Shown: piece after piece, positions 1 through 9,486 of the stretch | Layout: every line of letters begins with the position of its first letter | How positions within the stretch are numbered: position 1 is the first letter of the stretch | NCBI GenBank assembly: GCA_045628105.1 | Contig: JAZQOX010000016.1 | Coordinates: 4,104 to 68,103 of the forward strand | Direction of reading: 5' to 3' | From: UMGS1781 sp045628105 | Lineage (GTDB): Bacteria > Bacillota > Clostridia > TANB77 > CAG-508 | Length of the DNA stretch: 64,000 nucleotides | Notes under the pieces: generated by a model | The model's input: the letters and a program-made list of their open reading frames with translations, nothing else | The model's database searches: none | What the model was told of the DNA's origin: nothing | Translations under genes and position numbers: made by a program

Positions 1-1
1 A

Positions 2-3000
2 AATGATTTAAAATCATACTTTAAAAATATGCCAGCAAATTGGATTAGTGGATTAATTTTAATAATTTTAGGCATTACAAATTTTAAAATACAATTCTTA
101 ATATTTGGCTTTCTTTTTTTTACAGCTCCAATAATAATATGGTATATAAGTCAAGAAGAGAAAGAAAATAATCCAGTAAAAGAGTTATCTACTGAAAATG
201 TAGATTATTTAAAAGAAATAGCAAAAAAAACATGGGAGTTTTTCTATGAAAATATAAACGAAAAGAATAATTTTTTACCACCAGATAATTTTCAAGAAGA
301 TAGAAAGGAAAAAATTGCTCATAGGACATCACCAACAAATATAGGGTTAGGCCTTTTAACAATATGTGCTGGATGCGATATGAAATTCATATCTAAGGAC
401 GAAGCAATGGAATTAATAGAAAAAATGTTGTCAACAATAGAGAAAATGCAAAAATGGAATGGACATTTATACAACTGGTATAATACATTAAACTTGGAAC
501 CACTAATTCCAAAATATGTTTCAACTGTAGATAGTGGAAATTTTATAGGATATCTTTTAACATTAAAGCAATTTATTATTGAAATAGGTGATAAAAGAAA
601 AGACAACATTTTAAACATTTTGGATAAATTAATAGATAACACAAAATTTTCAGTATTATACGATTCCCAAAAGAGACTTTTCTCAATAGGCTTTAATGTT
701 GAAGAAAATAAACTTACAGATTCATATTACGATTTATTAGCATCAGAAGCAAGACAAGCAAGTTTAATTGCAATTGCAAAAAGAGAAGTGCCAAGTAAAC
801 ATTGGGGATATTTAAGCAGAACGCTTACAAATTTACACAGATATAAAGGATTAATTTCGTGGTCTGGTACAGCTTTTGAATATTTAATGCCAAATATAAA
901 TGTTAGAACATACAAAGGAAGCGTGCTAGATGAATCATGTAGATTTATGCTGATGAGTCAAAAAGAATATGCAAAAAAAGTAGGAATACCATGGGGTATA
1001 TCAGAAGCCGCATTTAATTTAAGAGATTTAAATAATAATTATCAGTATAAGGCATTTGGAATACCATGGCTTGGATTAAAAAGAGGACTAGAAGAAGACA
1101 TGGTTGTGTCATCATATGCAATTTTTCTAAGCTTAATGTATGATCCAAAAGGTGCAATAGCAAATTTGAAAATTTTAGAAAATCAAGGCATGTTTGGAAA
1201 ATATGGCTTTTATGAATCAATAGATTATACCACAGATAGATTGAGCTATGGAAAATTATATGAACCAGTTAGAACATATATGGCACATCATCAAGGCCTA
1301 ATTCTTTTATCAATTAATAATTTAATTAACAATAATATTTTTGTAAAACGATTTGAAAAAAATCCAGAAATAGAAGCTGTAGATATTTTGCTACAAGAAA
1401 GAATGCCAGAGAAAGCAATTATAACAAAGGAAACAAAAGAAAAAGTTGAAAAATTAAAAGTTAAAGATTACGAAAAATATCTAGAAAAGACATATACAAA
1501 AATTAATACTCCATTAAATGAAATTAATGTTATATCAAATGGAAAGTATACAATAGTATCAGATTTAAAAGGAAATGGATATAGTAAATTAAACAATATT
1601 ATGATTAATAGATATAAAGAAACAGCAGATTATAAACAAGGAATTATATTTTATATTAAAAATTTAACAACAAAACAAGTATATTCAAATTTACCTGAAA
1701 AAGGAAGTAAGGTGATATTTGCACCAGATAAAATAATATATGATAAAACAGAAGGAAATATAAATGTAAAAACAAAAATAACAGTTTCACCAGAGGAAAA
1801 CGTAGAAATTCGAAGGCTAGAATTAACCAATAACGGAATAGGAACGGAAACAATAGAAGTTACAAGTTATTTTGAACCAGTACTTTCAACAGCAGAACAG
1901 GATTATGCACATCCTGCATTCAATAATTTGTTTTTAAATTATAAAGCAACAAATGGAAATATAATTGTTAAAAGAAAAAAAAGAGGACATAAACAAAAAG
2001 ATATTTATATGGGTGTCAATTTGTATCCTGAAAACGAGACGGTTGGAGATGTAGAATATGAAATAGATAAAGAAAAAATTCTTGGAAAAGGAAATATAAA
2101 AATTCCGGATGCAATAAAAAATTCTAGACCATTTTCTAAAAATTTAGGATTAGTTACAGATTCAGGACTAGCGATAAAAAGAACAGTCAAGATTGAACCA
2201 GGGAAAGGTGCAACTTTAGATTTAATTATTACAGTTGGTTATACAGAAGAAATAATAGAGAAAAATTTAAATGATTATTTAAATAAAAATACTGTAAGTA
2301 AAACATTTGAACTAGCTAGAGCAAAAACAGAAGCGGAAACTATGTATTTAGGCTTAACCGGAAATGATATAATAAAATATAAAAAAATATTGGCATATTT
2401 ATTATTTGAAAATCCAATGAAGTCAGAAACTATGGGAAAAATATCAAATAGAGTGTATGCACAGAGTGAATTATGGAAGTTTGGAATATCTGGGGATTTA
2501 CCGATTTTACTTGTAAAAATAAAAGACGTAAATGATATTCATGTAATAAGAGATGTACTAAAAGCACAGGAATTTTACAGAAGTAAAAACATAAAAATAG
2601 ATTTAGTAATTTTAAATCAAGAGAAAAATAGCTATGAACACTATATAAAATATGATATAGAAAACGAAATTCAAAATAAACAATTGGGCTTTTTAAAAAA
2701 TACATTTGGAGGAATTTATGTAATTAATACGAGCGAAATTACAAAAGAAGATCTTGAATTATTAGAATTTAGAAGTAATTTAAGTTTAGATGCTTCACTT
2801 GGAAACATCGAGGCACAGCTAAAAGATATGGAAGAAGAATATGAAGAACAAAAAAGTATAATAGGAGAGGAAAACAAAATAGCAATAGTAAATACAAGTG
2901 AAGTGGAAACAATAAATGAAGATTATTCAGAACTAAAATATTATAATGATTTTGGCGGATTTGATAAAGATGGATTAGAATATAAAATAAAAGTAAACAA

Positions 3001-5320
3001 TGAAAATAAATTACCAACAGTATGGGTAAACATACTTGCAAATAAAAATTTCGGAACAGTTATAACGCAGAATTTAGGAGGATTTACATGGAGTAAAAAT
3101 AGTAGACTAAATAGAATATCAGCATGGAACAATAATGCGGTTATGGATATTCCATCAGAAATAATATATATAAAAAATAAAGAAACTGGGGAAAACTGGA
3201 GTTTAAATCAAAATATTTCAGCAAGAAATATGGAATATTATTTAACATATGGATTTGGATATGTTAATTTAAAAACAAAGAAAGATGATATAATTCACGA
3301 TTTGGATATATTTGTTGCAAAAGAAAATAGTGTAAAAATAAATCTTTTAAAGCTAAAAAACACATCTAACAAAAAGAAAAAACTAAAAATTTTATACTAT
3401 ATAAAACCAGTATTAGGAGAAGATGAATTAAAGACAAGTGGATATATAAATGTTGAATTACAAAATAATGTAGTGTTGGCAAAAAATATGTATACAGATA
3501 ATTTTAAAAATGAAGTTGTTTATTGTGGAAGTAGTGAAAAAATACTATCATTTACTGGAAGCAAAGAAGATTTTATTGGAGAAAATACAATATGTGAGCC
3601 TAAAGCATTAAATACAATAGGACTAGGAAATAAAAAAGGGCTAGGTAATAAAACATGCATTGCAGAAGAAATAGAAGTCGCTTTAGAACCATTTGAAAAT
3701 AAAGAAATTACGCTATTTTTAGGAGCAGAAGAAGCCCTAATAAATGCAAAAGACATGGCATACAAATACTCTAAAGTAGCAAATGCAAAAGAAGAATTAA
3801 ATTTAGTAAAAAGTTTTTGGTATGAACTATTAACTAGAATTCAAGTAAAAACACCATTAGAATCAATGAATATTATGCTTAACGGGTGGGCAATATATCA
3901 AACTATAAATTCAAGATTATGGGCAAGAACTGGATATTACCAATCAGGGGGAGCAATAGGCTTTAGAGACCAACTTCAAGATACACTTGGAATTAAATAT
4001 TTAGAACCAGAGCTAATGAAAAATCAAATTATAAAACAAGCAAGTCATCAATTTATTGAAGGAGATGTAGAACATTGGTGGCATGAAGAAACAAAAAGGG
4101 GTATAAGAACTAGATTTTCAGACGATTTATTATGGCTAGTTTATGTTGTATGCGAATATGTTGAATTTACAGGAGATACAAGTATATTAGATATAGAAAC
4201 ACCATATTTAAAAGGAGAAGTACTAGAAGATGATGTAGATGAAAGGTATGACCTATACCCAGACTCAGAAATTAAGGAAAGTATTTTAAAACACTGTATA
4301 AGAGCAATAGAAAAATCACTAAAATTTGGAGAAAATGGGCTTCCAAAAATAGGCTCAGGGGATTGGAATGACGGAATGAATACAGTAGGCAATAAAAAAA
4401 GGGGAGAAAGTGTTTGGCTAGGATTTTTCCTATATGAGGCATTAAGCCGATTTATCAACATTTGTGGAGAAAAAGTGGATGAAAATAACATAAAACGTTA
4501 CAAAAACATTCAGGAAAGCTTAAAAAAAGCACTAAATACAGCAGGCTGGGATGGAAGATGGTTTAAAAGAGCATTTACGGATGACGGAGAACCAATTGGA
4601 AGTATAGAAAATGAAGAATGTAGAATAGATAGCATATCACAAAGTTGGGGAGTAATATCAGGAGCGGCAGAAAATGATAAAAAATATATATCAATGGAAA
4701 GCTTAGAAAATCATTTAATAGATAAAGAAAACGGAATAATCAAACTATTAGATCCGCCATTCAACAAAACAAAAATAGAACCAGGATATATAAAAGCATA
4801 TCTACCAGGAGTAAGAGAAAATGGAGGACAATACACACATGCTGCCATGTGGGCAATAATTGCAATGTGCAAATTAGGATTCGGAGATAAAGCAGTAGAA
4901 TATTATAGAATGATAAACCCAATAGAACACTCAAGAACAAAAGAAACAGCACTAAAATACAAAGTAGAACCATATGTAATACCAGCAGATATATACGGAG
5001 CAGAAAGCTTAATAGGAAGAGGAGGATGGACCTGGTATACAGGCTCAAGTAGCTGGTTTTATAAAGCAGGAATAGAAAACATACTAGGGCTAAATATCAA
5101 AAACAATATATTAAAAATAGAACCATGTATACCGAAAGACTGGAAAGAATACACTATAAAATACAGATACAAAAACAGCATATACAACATAAAAGTAAAA
5201 AACGAAAATGGGAAAAATACTGGAATAGAAAAATTCTATTTAAACGGAAAAGAAATAGAAGAAAAGCAAATAGAATTAGATGGAAGCGGTGGAATTTATG
5301 AAATAGAAGCAATAATGTAA
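2..5320 (+). CDS. Cyclic beta-glucan synthase-like protein (glycoamylase + GH94 part), 5' truncated by window
   Basis: The frame is open from the first base, so the gene begins upstream. The first visible ATG at 29 gives 1763 residues. Two hydrophobic segments (residues about 5-45) are followed by a glycoamylase-like domain (about 55-450, with HRTSPTNIGLGLL), then beta-sandwich regions and a C-terminal GH94 phosphorylase-type (alpha/alpha)6 domain from about 1280. That domain includes GDWNDGMN near residue 1445, whose Asp matches the general acid of the family. NdvB-type cyclic beta-1,2-glucan synthases have this order after an N-terminal GT84 transferase, which would lie outside the window. 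The inferred role is synthesis or trimming of a membrane-exported glucan. It could instead be a stand-alone membrane phosphorylase. Family assignment is fairly sure, product is not. Confidence 0.8.
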   Translation, partial: NDLKSYFKNMPANWISGLILIILGITNFKIQFLIFGFLFFTAPIIIWYISQEEKENNPVKELSTENVDYLKEIAKKTWEFFYENINEKNNFLPPDNFQEDRKEKIAHRTSPTNIGLGLLTICAGCDMKFISKDEAMELIEKMLSTIEKMQKWNGHLYNWYNTLNLEPLIPKYVSTVDSGNFIGYLLTLKQFIIEIGDKRKDNILNILDKLIDNTKFSVLYDSQKRLFSIGFNVEENKLTDSYYDLLASEARQASLIAIAKREVPSKHWGYLSRTLTNLHRYKGLISWSGTAFEYLMPNINVRTYKGSVLDESCRFMLMSQKEYAKKVGIPWGISEAAFNLRDLNNNYQYKAFGIPWLGLKRGLEEDMVVSSYAIFLSLMYDPKGAIANLKILENQGMFGKYGFYESIDYTTDRLSYGKLYEPVRTYMAHHQGLILLSINNLINNNIFVKRFEKNPEIEAVDILLQERMPEKAIITKETKEKVEKLKVKDYEKYLEKTYTKINTPLNEINVISNGKYTIVSDLKGNGYSKLNNIMINRYKETADYKQGIIFYIKNLTTKQVYSNLPEKGSKVIFAPDKIIYDKTEGNINVKTKITVSPEENVEIRRLELTNNGIGTETIEVTSYFEPVLSTAEQDYAHPAFNNLFLNYKATNGNIIVKRKKRGHKQKDIYMGVNLYPENETVGDVEYEIDKEKILGKGNIKIPDAIKNSRPFSKNLGLVTDSGLAIKRTVKIEPGKGATLDLIITVGYTEEIIEKNLNDYLNKNTVSKTFELARAKTEAETMYLGLTGNDIIKYKKILAYLLFENPMKSETMGKISNRVYAQSELWKFGISGDLPILLVKIKDVNDIHVIRDVLKAQEFYRSKNIKIDLVILNQEKNSYEHYIKYDIENEIQNKQLGFLKNTFGGIYVINTSEITKEDLELLEFRSNLSLDASLGNIEAQLKDMEEEYEEQKSIIGEENKIAIVNTSEVETINEDYSELKYYNDFGGFDKDGLEYKIKVNNENKLPTVWVNILANKNFGTVITQNLGGFTWSKNSRLNRISAWNNNAVMDIPSEIIYIKNKETGENWSLNQNISARNMEYYLTYGFGYVNLKTKKDDIIHDLDIFVAKENSVKINLLKLKNTSNKKKKLKILYYIKPVLGEDELKTSGYINVELQNNVVLAKNMYTDNFKNEVVYCGSSEKILSFTGSKEDFIGENTICEPKALNTIGLGNKKGLGNKTCIAEEIEVALEPFENKEITLFLGAEEALINAKDMAYKYSKVANAKEELNLVKSFWYELLTRIQVKTPLESMNIMLNGWAIYQTINSRLWARTGYYQSGGAIGFRDQLQDTLGIKYLEPELMKNQIIKQASHQFIEGDVEHWWHEETKRGIRTRFSDDLLWLVYVVCEYVEFTGDTSILDIETPYLKGEVLEDDVDERYDLYPDSEIKESILKHCIRAIEKSLKFGENGLPKIGSGDWNDGMNTVGNKKRGESVWLGFFLYEALSRFINICGEKVDENNIKRYKNIQESLKKALNTAGWDGRWFKRAFTDDGEPIGSIENEECRIDSISQSWGVISGAAENDKKYISMESLENHLIDKENGIIKLLDPPFNKTKIEPGYIKAYLPGVRENGGQYTHAAMWAIIAMCKLGFGDKAVEYYRMINPIEHSRTKETALKYKVEPYVIPADIYGAESLIGRGGWTWYTGSSSWFYKAGIENILGLNIKNNILKIEPCIPKDWKEYTIKYRYKNSIYNIKVKNENGKNTGIEKFYLNGKEIEEKQIELDGSGGIYEIEAIM

Positions 5321-5327
5321 AAAAATA

Positions 5328-5356
5328 TCCCAATTTAAATACGTCCCCAATTGGGA
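5328..5356. repeat. REP-like palindrome, GGGAC family
   Basis: Arms TCCCAATT (5328-5335) and AATTGGGA (5349-5356) flank a centre containing ACGTCCCC. Closely related sequences occur at 16211-16275, 23008-23050, 43186-43220 and 47628-47662, and half-copies near 37211 and 55891-55977. It sits directly after a stop codon, as the others do. Confidence 0.75.
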
Positions 5357-5393
5357 AAAAACTCTCTCCTAAAAAAGAGAGAGTTTTTTATAC
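5357..5393 (+). terminator. Rho-independent terminator after glucan synthase gene
   Basis: An AACTCTCT/AGAGAGAGTT hairpin is followed by a run of T. It lies between convergent genes, so it may serve both strands. Confidence 0.8.
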
Positions 5394-5398
5394 AAGAT

Positions 5399-5827
5399 TT
5401 AAAGATATTTTTTTAAATCTTGTATATTCTTTTCTTGTAATCGTACAAAATCGGATAGAACATTTTTAACTTCATTGTCTAAAAATTCGTGATTATTTAA
5501 AAGTTTTATTCCTTTTACAATACCCATGTCATTTCCTTGTATTAGAAGTTCTGATAATTGTGAGTTACTTGTGTCATTTGCTGTGTTAAATTGAATTCCC
5601 ATCCATGACATTGCTTTTTGAAATGCAGGCGTGTCTTCCATTTTAACATTTCTTTGTCCAAGCAGTTCTTGAGTTCTATCATAAATATTTTGATATTCAT
5701 CTTGCTGAGTAGTAAGTAAATTCTTAAATTCTTCATCTTCGGCTTTTTTCATTACAGTTGTAATGGCATCCATGCCCATTCTTGAATTTTTGTTAACTTC
5801 TTGCAAAATTTCTGTTTCTTGATCCAT
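5399..5827 (-). CDS. All-helical hypothetical protein (possibly ferritin-like/DUF2383-like)
   Basis: A 142-residue soluble protein predicted to be almost entirely helical, with no signal peptide or membrane segment. It starts MDQETEILQEVNKNSRMG, and ATG 5827 has a good AGGAGATG ribosome site. Size and helix spacing suggest a four-helix bundle of the kind used by ferritin-like or PA2169/DUF2383-type proteins, but I cannot see a clear di-iron motif, so the function is unknown. It is transcribed away from the phosphofructokinase gene from the shared 5830-5960 intergenic region. Such proteins are often stress- or sporulation-linked in Clostridia, but that is only inference. Confidence 0.7.
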   Translation of the reverse strand: MDQETEILQEVNKNSRMGMDAITTVMKKAEDEEFKNLLTTQQDEYQNIYDRTQELLGQRNVKMEDTPAFQKAMSWMGIQFNTANDTSNSQLSELLIQGNDMGIVKGIKLLNNHEFLDNEVKNVLSDFVRLQEKNIQDLKKYL

Positions 5828-5894
5828 ACAAACATCTCCTTTAAAAATAATACTAATAGTTTGCCCAATTATGTAAAAAATATAAGTAAAATCA

Positions 5895-5923
5895 TTGCAA
5901 ACTAAGGAAGATTATTATATAAT
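5895..5923 (+). promoter_or_regulatory. Sigma-A promoter for phosphofructokinase operon
   Basis: TTGCAA, a 17-base spacer and TATAAT lie 43 bases before the start codon. Confidence 0.75.
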
Positions 5924-5965
5924 AAACGAAGCGTATAAATTTAAATAGAGAGGGGATTTTTTTGT

Positions 5966-7102
5966 ATGATTAAAAAAGTTGCAATTATTACAAATGGTGG
6001 AGATTGTCCGGGACTAAATGCGGTTATAAGAGCAATTGTAAAAACTGCAGAAAACAATGGGGTTGAATGTTACGGATATATTGAAGGATATAGAGGACTT
6101 TATGAAAACAATTATATTAAATTAGATTCAAACGGAAGTGCTTCTGGATTATTACATAGAGGTGGAACTATAATAGGAGCATCAAATAGTACAAATCTTT
6201 TTAATTTAAAAGTTGAAGAAAATGGTCAAACAATTTATAAAGATGTATCTGATATATGTGTTGAAAATGTAAAAAAAGCTGGATTTGACTGTATATTTAC
6301 ATTAGGAGGAGATGGAACACAAAAATCAGCAAGAGACTTTTCACTAAAAGGATTAAACATAATTGGAGTTCCAAAAACAATAGATAACGATGTTGCACAT
6401 TGCGAAATGACATTTGGATATAATACGGCAGTTTCAGTTGCAACTGAAGCATTAGATAGATTACATTCAACAGCAGAATCTCATCATAGAGTAATGGTAC
6501 TAGAAGTAATGGGAAGATACGCTGGATGGATAGCATTAGAATCAGCAATAGCTGGTGGTGCAGATGTAGCTTTAATACCAGAAATTCCTTATGATATAAA
6601 TAAAGTTGTAGAAAAAATAAATGCAAGAAAAAAATCTGGCAAAAAATTTAGTATAGTTGTTGTTTCAGAGGGTGCTAAACCAAAGGATGGAGAATTAACA
6701 ATAAAGAAAACTTTAAATGATGGAAGCGGATTAGATAATGTTAGACTTGGAGGAATTGGAGATAAGCTTGCAAATGATATAGAAGAACTTACTGGAATGA
6801 CATCAAGAAATACAACACTTGGATATGTACAAAGAGGCGGAACACCAACATCTTATGATAGAATACTTTCAACAAAATATGGATATAAAGCAATGGAACT
6901 TGCATTGGAAGAAAAATTTAATGTGTTAGTAACATTAAAAGACGGAAAATTAGGATATGTTGCATTAGAAGATGTAGTAGGAAATAACAAAGAAATAGGA
7001 GCAAGATCTGGCGGAACTGAAAGCACAAATATTAAAAACATAAAAATGAATGATGATTTAATTAAAGTAGCAAGAAATTTAGGAATATGCTTAGGGGACT
7101 AG
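5966..7102 (+). CDS. pfkA: 6-phosphofructokinase, Gly/Lys (atypical ATP or mixed-substrate) type
   Basis: Phosphorylates fructose 6-phosphate in glycolysis. The 378 residues include the N-terminal TNGGDCPGLNAVIR phosphate loop, GGDGTQ with Gly117, PKTIDNDV with Lys137, and MGRYAGWIA. In the PFK family, Gly at the first position (E. coli Gly104) favours ATP, while Lys at the second (E. coli Gly124) is usual in PPi-dependent enzymes. The Gly+Lys combination is seen in atypical ATP-PFKs such as plant and trypanosome ones, so the phosphoryl donor is not settled by sequence alone. It is longer than E. coli PfkA (320). It heads an apparent operon with argS and upp, 24-base gaps apart, behind a strong promoter. 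ATG 5966 has a GAGAGGGG site upstream. Confidence 0.93.
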   Translation: MIKKVAIITNGGDCPGLNAVIRAIVKTAENNGVECYGYIEGYRGLYENNYIKLDSNGSASGLLHRGGTIIGASNSTNLFNLKVEENGQTIYKDVSDICVENVKKAGFDCIFTLGGDGTQKSARDFSLKGLNIIGVPKTIDNDVAHCEMTFGYNTAVSVATEALDRLHSTAESHHRVMVLEVMGRYAGWIALESAIAGGADVALIPEIPYDINKVVEKINARKKSGKKFSIVVVSEGAKPKDGELTIKKTLNDGSGLDNVRLGGIGDKLANDIEELTGMTSRNTTLGYVQRGGTPTSYDRILSTKYGYKAMELALEEKFNVLVTLKDGKLGYVALEDVVGNNKEIGARSGGTESTNIKNIKMNDDLIKVARNLGICLGD

Positions 7103-7126
7103 AAAAGACAAAAGGAGAGAAAATAA

Positions 7127-8836
7127 ATGATTAATTTTAAAACTGAAATTGCAAATGCAATTGCAAAAGTGACAGAAATAGATGCAAAAGAATTGGAAAC
7201 ATATATAGAAATACCACCAAATTCAGATTTAGGTGATTATGCATTTCCATGCTTTAAATTAGCAAAAGCATTAAGAAAAGCACCACCAGTAATTGCACAA
7301 GAAATAAAAGAAAAAATAGATATTAGCAATGAACTTGTTGAAAAAATAGAAATAGTAGGTGGATATTTAAATATATATGTAAATAAAGAAAAATTAGCAG
7401 AAAACGTTTTAAAAGAAGCCTTTGAACAACAAGAAAAATATGGATCATCAAATATTGGACAAGGAAAGAATGTTGTTATAGATTATTCAGCACCAAACAT
7501 TGCAAAACCATTCCATATAGGACACTTACGTTCAACAGTAATTGGGGGAGCATTATATAAGATTTATAATTTTTTGGGATACAACAGTGTAGGAATTAAT
7601 TATTTAGGAGACTGGGGACTTCAATTTGGAAAAGTAATGGCAGGACTTGATATGTGGAAAGAAGAATACGACTTTTCACATGATGAAATACAAAGTATAC
7701 TAAAAATATATATAAGATTTAATCAAGAAGAAAAAGAAAATCCGGAACTAACGGAAAAAGCAAGAGAATACTTCAAAAGATTAGAAGATGGAGAAGAAAA
7801 AGAAGTAGAAACTTGGAAATGGGTTAGAAAACTAAGCCTAGAAAATTATCAAAAAACATATAATCTTTTAAACTCAAGATTTGATTCATACAATGGGGAA
7901 TCATACTATAACGATAAAATGGATGCAGTAGTTGACGAATTAAAAGAAAAAGGATTATTACAACCATCAGAAGGTGCCCAAGTAGTTGATTTATCAGAAT
8001 ATGATATGCCACCATGCATAATAATAACATCAGCAGGAACAACAATATATGCAACAAGAGATTTAGCTTCTCTAAAAGATAGAATAAATACATACAATTT
8101 TGATAAAGCAATTTATGTTGTTGGAAATGAGCAAAGATTACATTTTAAACAAGTATTTAAAACATTAGAATTAATGGGATATGAAGAATATGCAAAAAAA
8201 TGTGAACACGTTCCATTTGGACTAGTAGTAGATAAAACTGGAGAAAAAATAGGATCAAGAAAGGGCAATTCAGTATTTCTTGAAGATATTTTAAAAGAAG
8301 CAATACAAAAAGTTGAAAAAATTATTGAAGAAAAAAATCCTAACCTAGAAAACAAAGAAGAAGTTGCAAGAAAAGTTGGAGTTGGGGCAATTATATTTAA
8401 TGACTTATCAAATAGCAGAATAAAAGACGAAATATTTGATTGGGATATGCTTTTAAATTTCCAAGGAGAAACGGGACCATATATTCAATACATTTATGTA
8501 AGAACAAGAAGTTTACTAGAAAAAGCAGGATATGTACCAAATGTAAATAATGTTGATTTTAGCAAATTACAAGAAAAAGAAGCAATTGAAACATTAAAAT
8601 TAATATATTCATTCAATGAATATATTGAAAATGCTGCATCAAAAAATGAACCTTCAATTGTAGCAAGATATTTAATAGATGTAGCTCAAAACTTTAGTAG
8701 CTTTTATAATGAACATAAAATTATAACAGAAGACAAAGCAGTACAAGACGCAAGACTTGCATTAACATATGTAGTTGGACTTGTATTGAAAACAGGTGTT
8801 ACATTACTTGGCATGGAAATGCCAGATAAAATGTAA
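7127..8836 (+). CDS. argS: Arginyl-tRNA synthetase
   Basis: Class I synthetase charging tRNA-Arg. The 569 residues show the N-terminal additional domain (residues 1-90), the HIGH-like motif in KPFHIGHLRS (about 130), Rossmann segments including GDWGLQFGKV, a GSRKGN element in place of KMSKS as usual for many ArgRS, and the C-terminal DALR anticodon domain ending GMEMPDKM. It follows pfkA by 24 bases with an AAAGGAGAG site, and upp follows by 23, so the three are probably cotranscribed. It is relevant to the CGG observation because this enzyme charges whichever Arg tRNAs the genome keeps. Confidence 0.97.
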   Translation: MINFKTEIANAIAKVTEIDAKELETYIEIPPNSDLGDYAFPCFKLAKALRKAPPVIAQEIKEKIDISNELVEKIEIVGGYLNIYVNKEKLAENVLKEAFEQQEKYGSSNIGQGKNVVIDYSAPNIAKPFHIGHLRSTVIGGALYKIYNFLGYNSVGINYLGDWGLQFGKVMAGLDMWKEEYDFSHDEIQSILKIYIRFNQEEKENPELTEKAREYFKRLEDGEEKEVETWKWVRKLSLENYQKTYNLLNSRFDSYNGESYYNDKMDAVVDELKEKGLLQPSEGAQVVDLSEYDMPPCIIITSAGTTIYATRDLASLKDRINTYNFDKAIYVVGNEQRLHFKQVFKTLELMGYEEYAKKCEHVPFGLVVDKTGEKIGSRKGNSVFLEDILKEAIQKVEKIIEEKNPNLENKEEVARKVGVGAIIFNDLSNSRIKDEIFDWDMLLNFQGETGPYIQYIYVRTRSLLEKAGYVPNVNNVDFSKLQEKEAIETLKLIYSFNEYIENAASKNEPSIVARYLIDVAQNFSSFYNEHKIITEDKAVQDARLALTYVVGLVLKTGVTLLGMEMPDKM

Positions 8837-8859
8837 AAAAATTTAAGGGGGTATTTTAA

Positions 8860-9486
8860 ATGAAAGCAATCGAATTAAAACATCCATTAATTGAACACAA
8901 ACTAGCAATTTTAAGGGACAAAAAAACAGGAACAAAGGAATTTAGAGAAATAATTTCAGAGTTGGGAGAAATGCTTTGCTATGAGGCTATGAGAAATGCA
9001 AAAACTTATGAAACTGAAATTGAAACACCTATGGAAAAAATGAAAACAAGAAAAATAGATGAGCAAAACTACGCATTTGTTCCAATTTTAAGAGCAGGAA
9101 CAGGTATGCTTGACGGAATAATAAACATGATGCCAAATGCAAAAATAGGACATATTGGAATGTACAGAGATGAGAAAACTTTCAAACCAAATGTTTACTT
9201 TTTTAAAGTTCCAAAAGATATAGAAAAAAGGGAAGTCCTAATTTTGGATCCAATGCTTGCAACAGGTGGTTCAGGATTAGATGCGATTGAACTTCTAAAA
9301 GAAAAAGGTGTTAAAAATATAAAATTCTTGTGTATTATTGCTGCACCAGAAGGAATAAAAGCAATTGAAGAGAAACATCCAGATGTTCAAATTTATACAA
9401 CATCAATAGATAGACAATTAAATGAAAATGCTTACATATTACCAGGACTTGGAGATGCTGGTGATAGAATTTTCGGAACAAAATAG
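8860..9486 (+). CDS. upp: Uracil phosphoribosyltransferase
   Basis: Pyrimidine salvage: uracil + PRPP to UMP + PPi. The 208 residues match the family length. The PRPP-binding loop ILDPMLATGGSGLDAI lies at about 125-140, and the uracil-recognition segment ending AGDRIFGTK is at the C terminus. ATG 8860 has an AAGGGGG ribosome site. It is the last gene of the pfkA-argS-upp run. Its stop codon abuts the shifted-frame stop of the convergent YkvI-like gene with no spare base between them. Confidence 0.96.
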   Translation: MKAIELKHPLIEHKLAILRDKKTGTKEFREIISELGEMLCYEAMRNAKTYETEIETPMEKMKTRKIDEQNYAFVPILRAGTGMLDGIINMMPNAKIGHIGMYRDEKTFKPNVYFFKVPKDIEKREVLILDPMLATGGSGLDAIELLKEKGVKNIKFLCIIAAPEGIKAIEEKHPDVQIYTTSIDRQLNENAYILPGLGDAGDRIFGTK

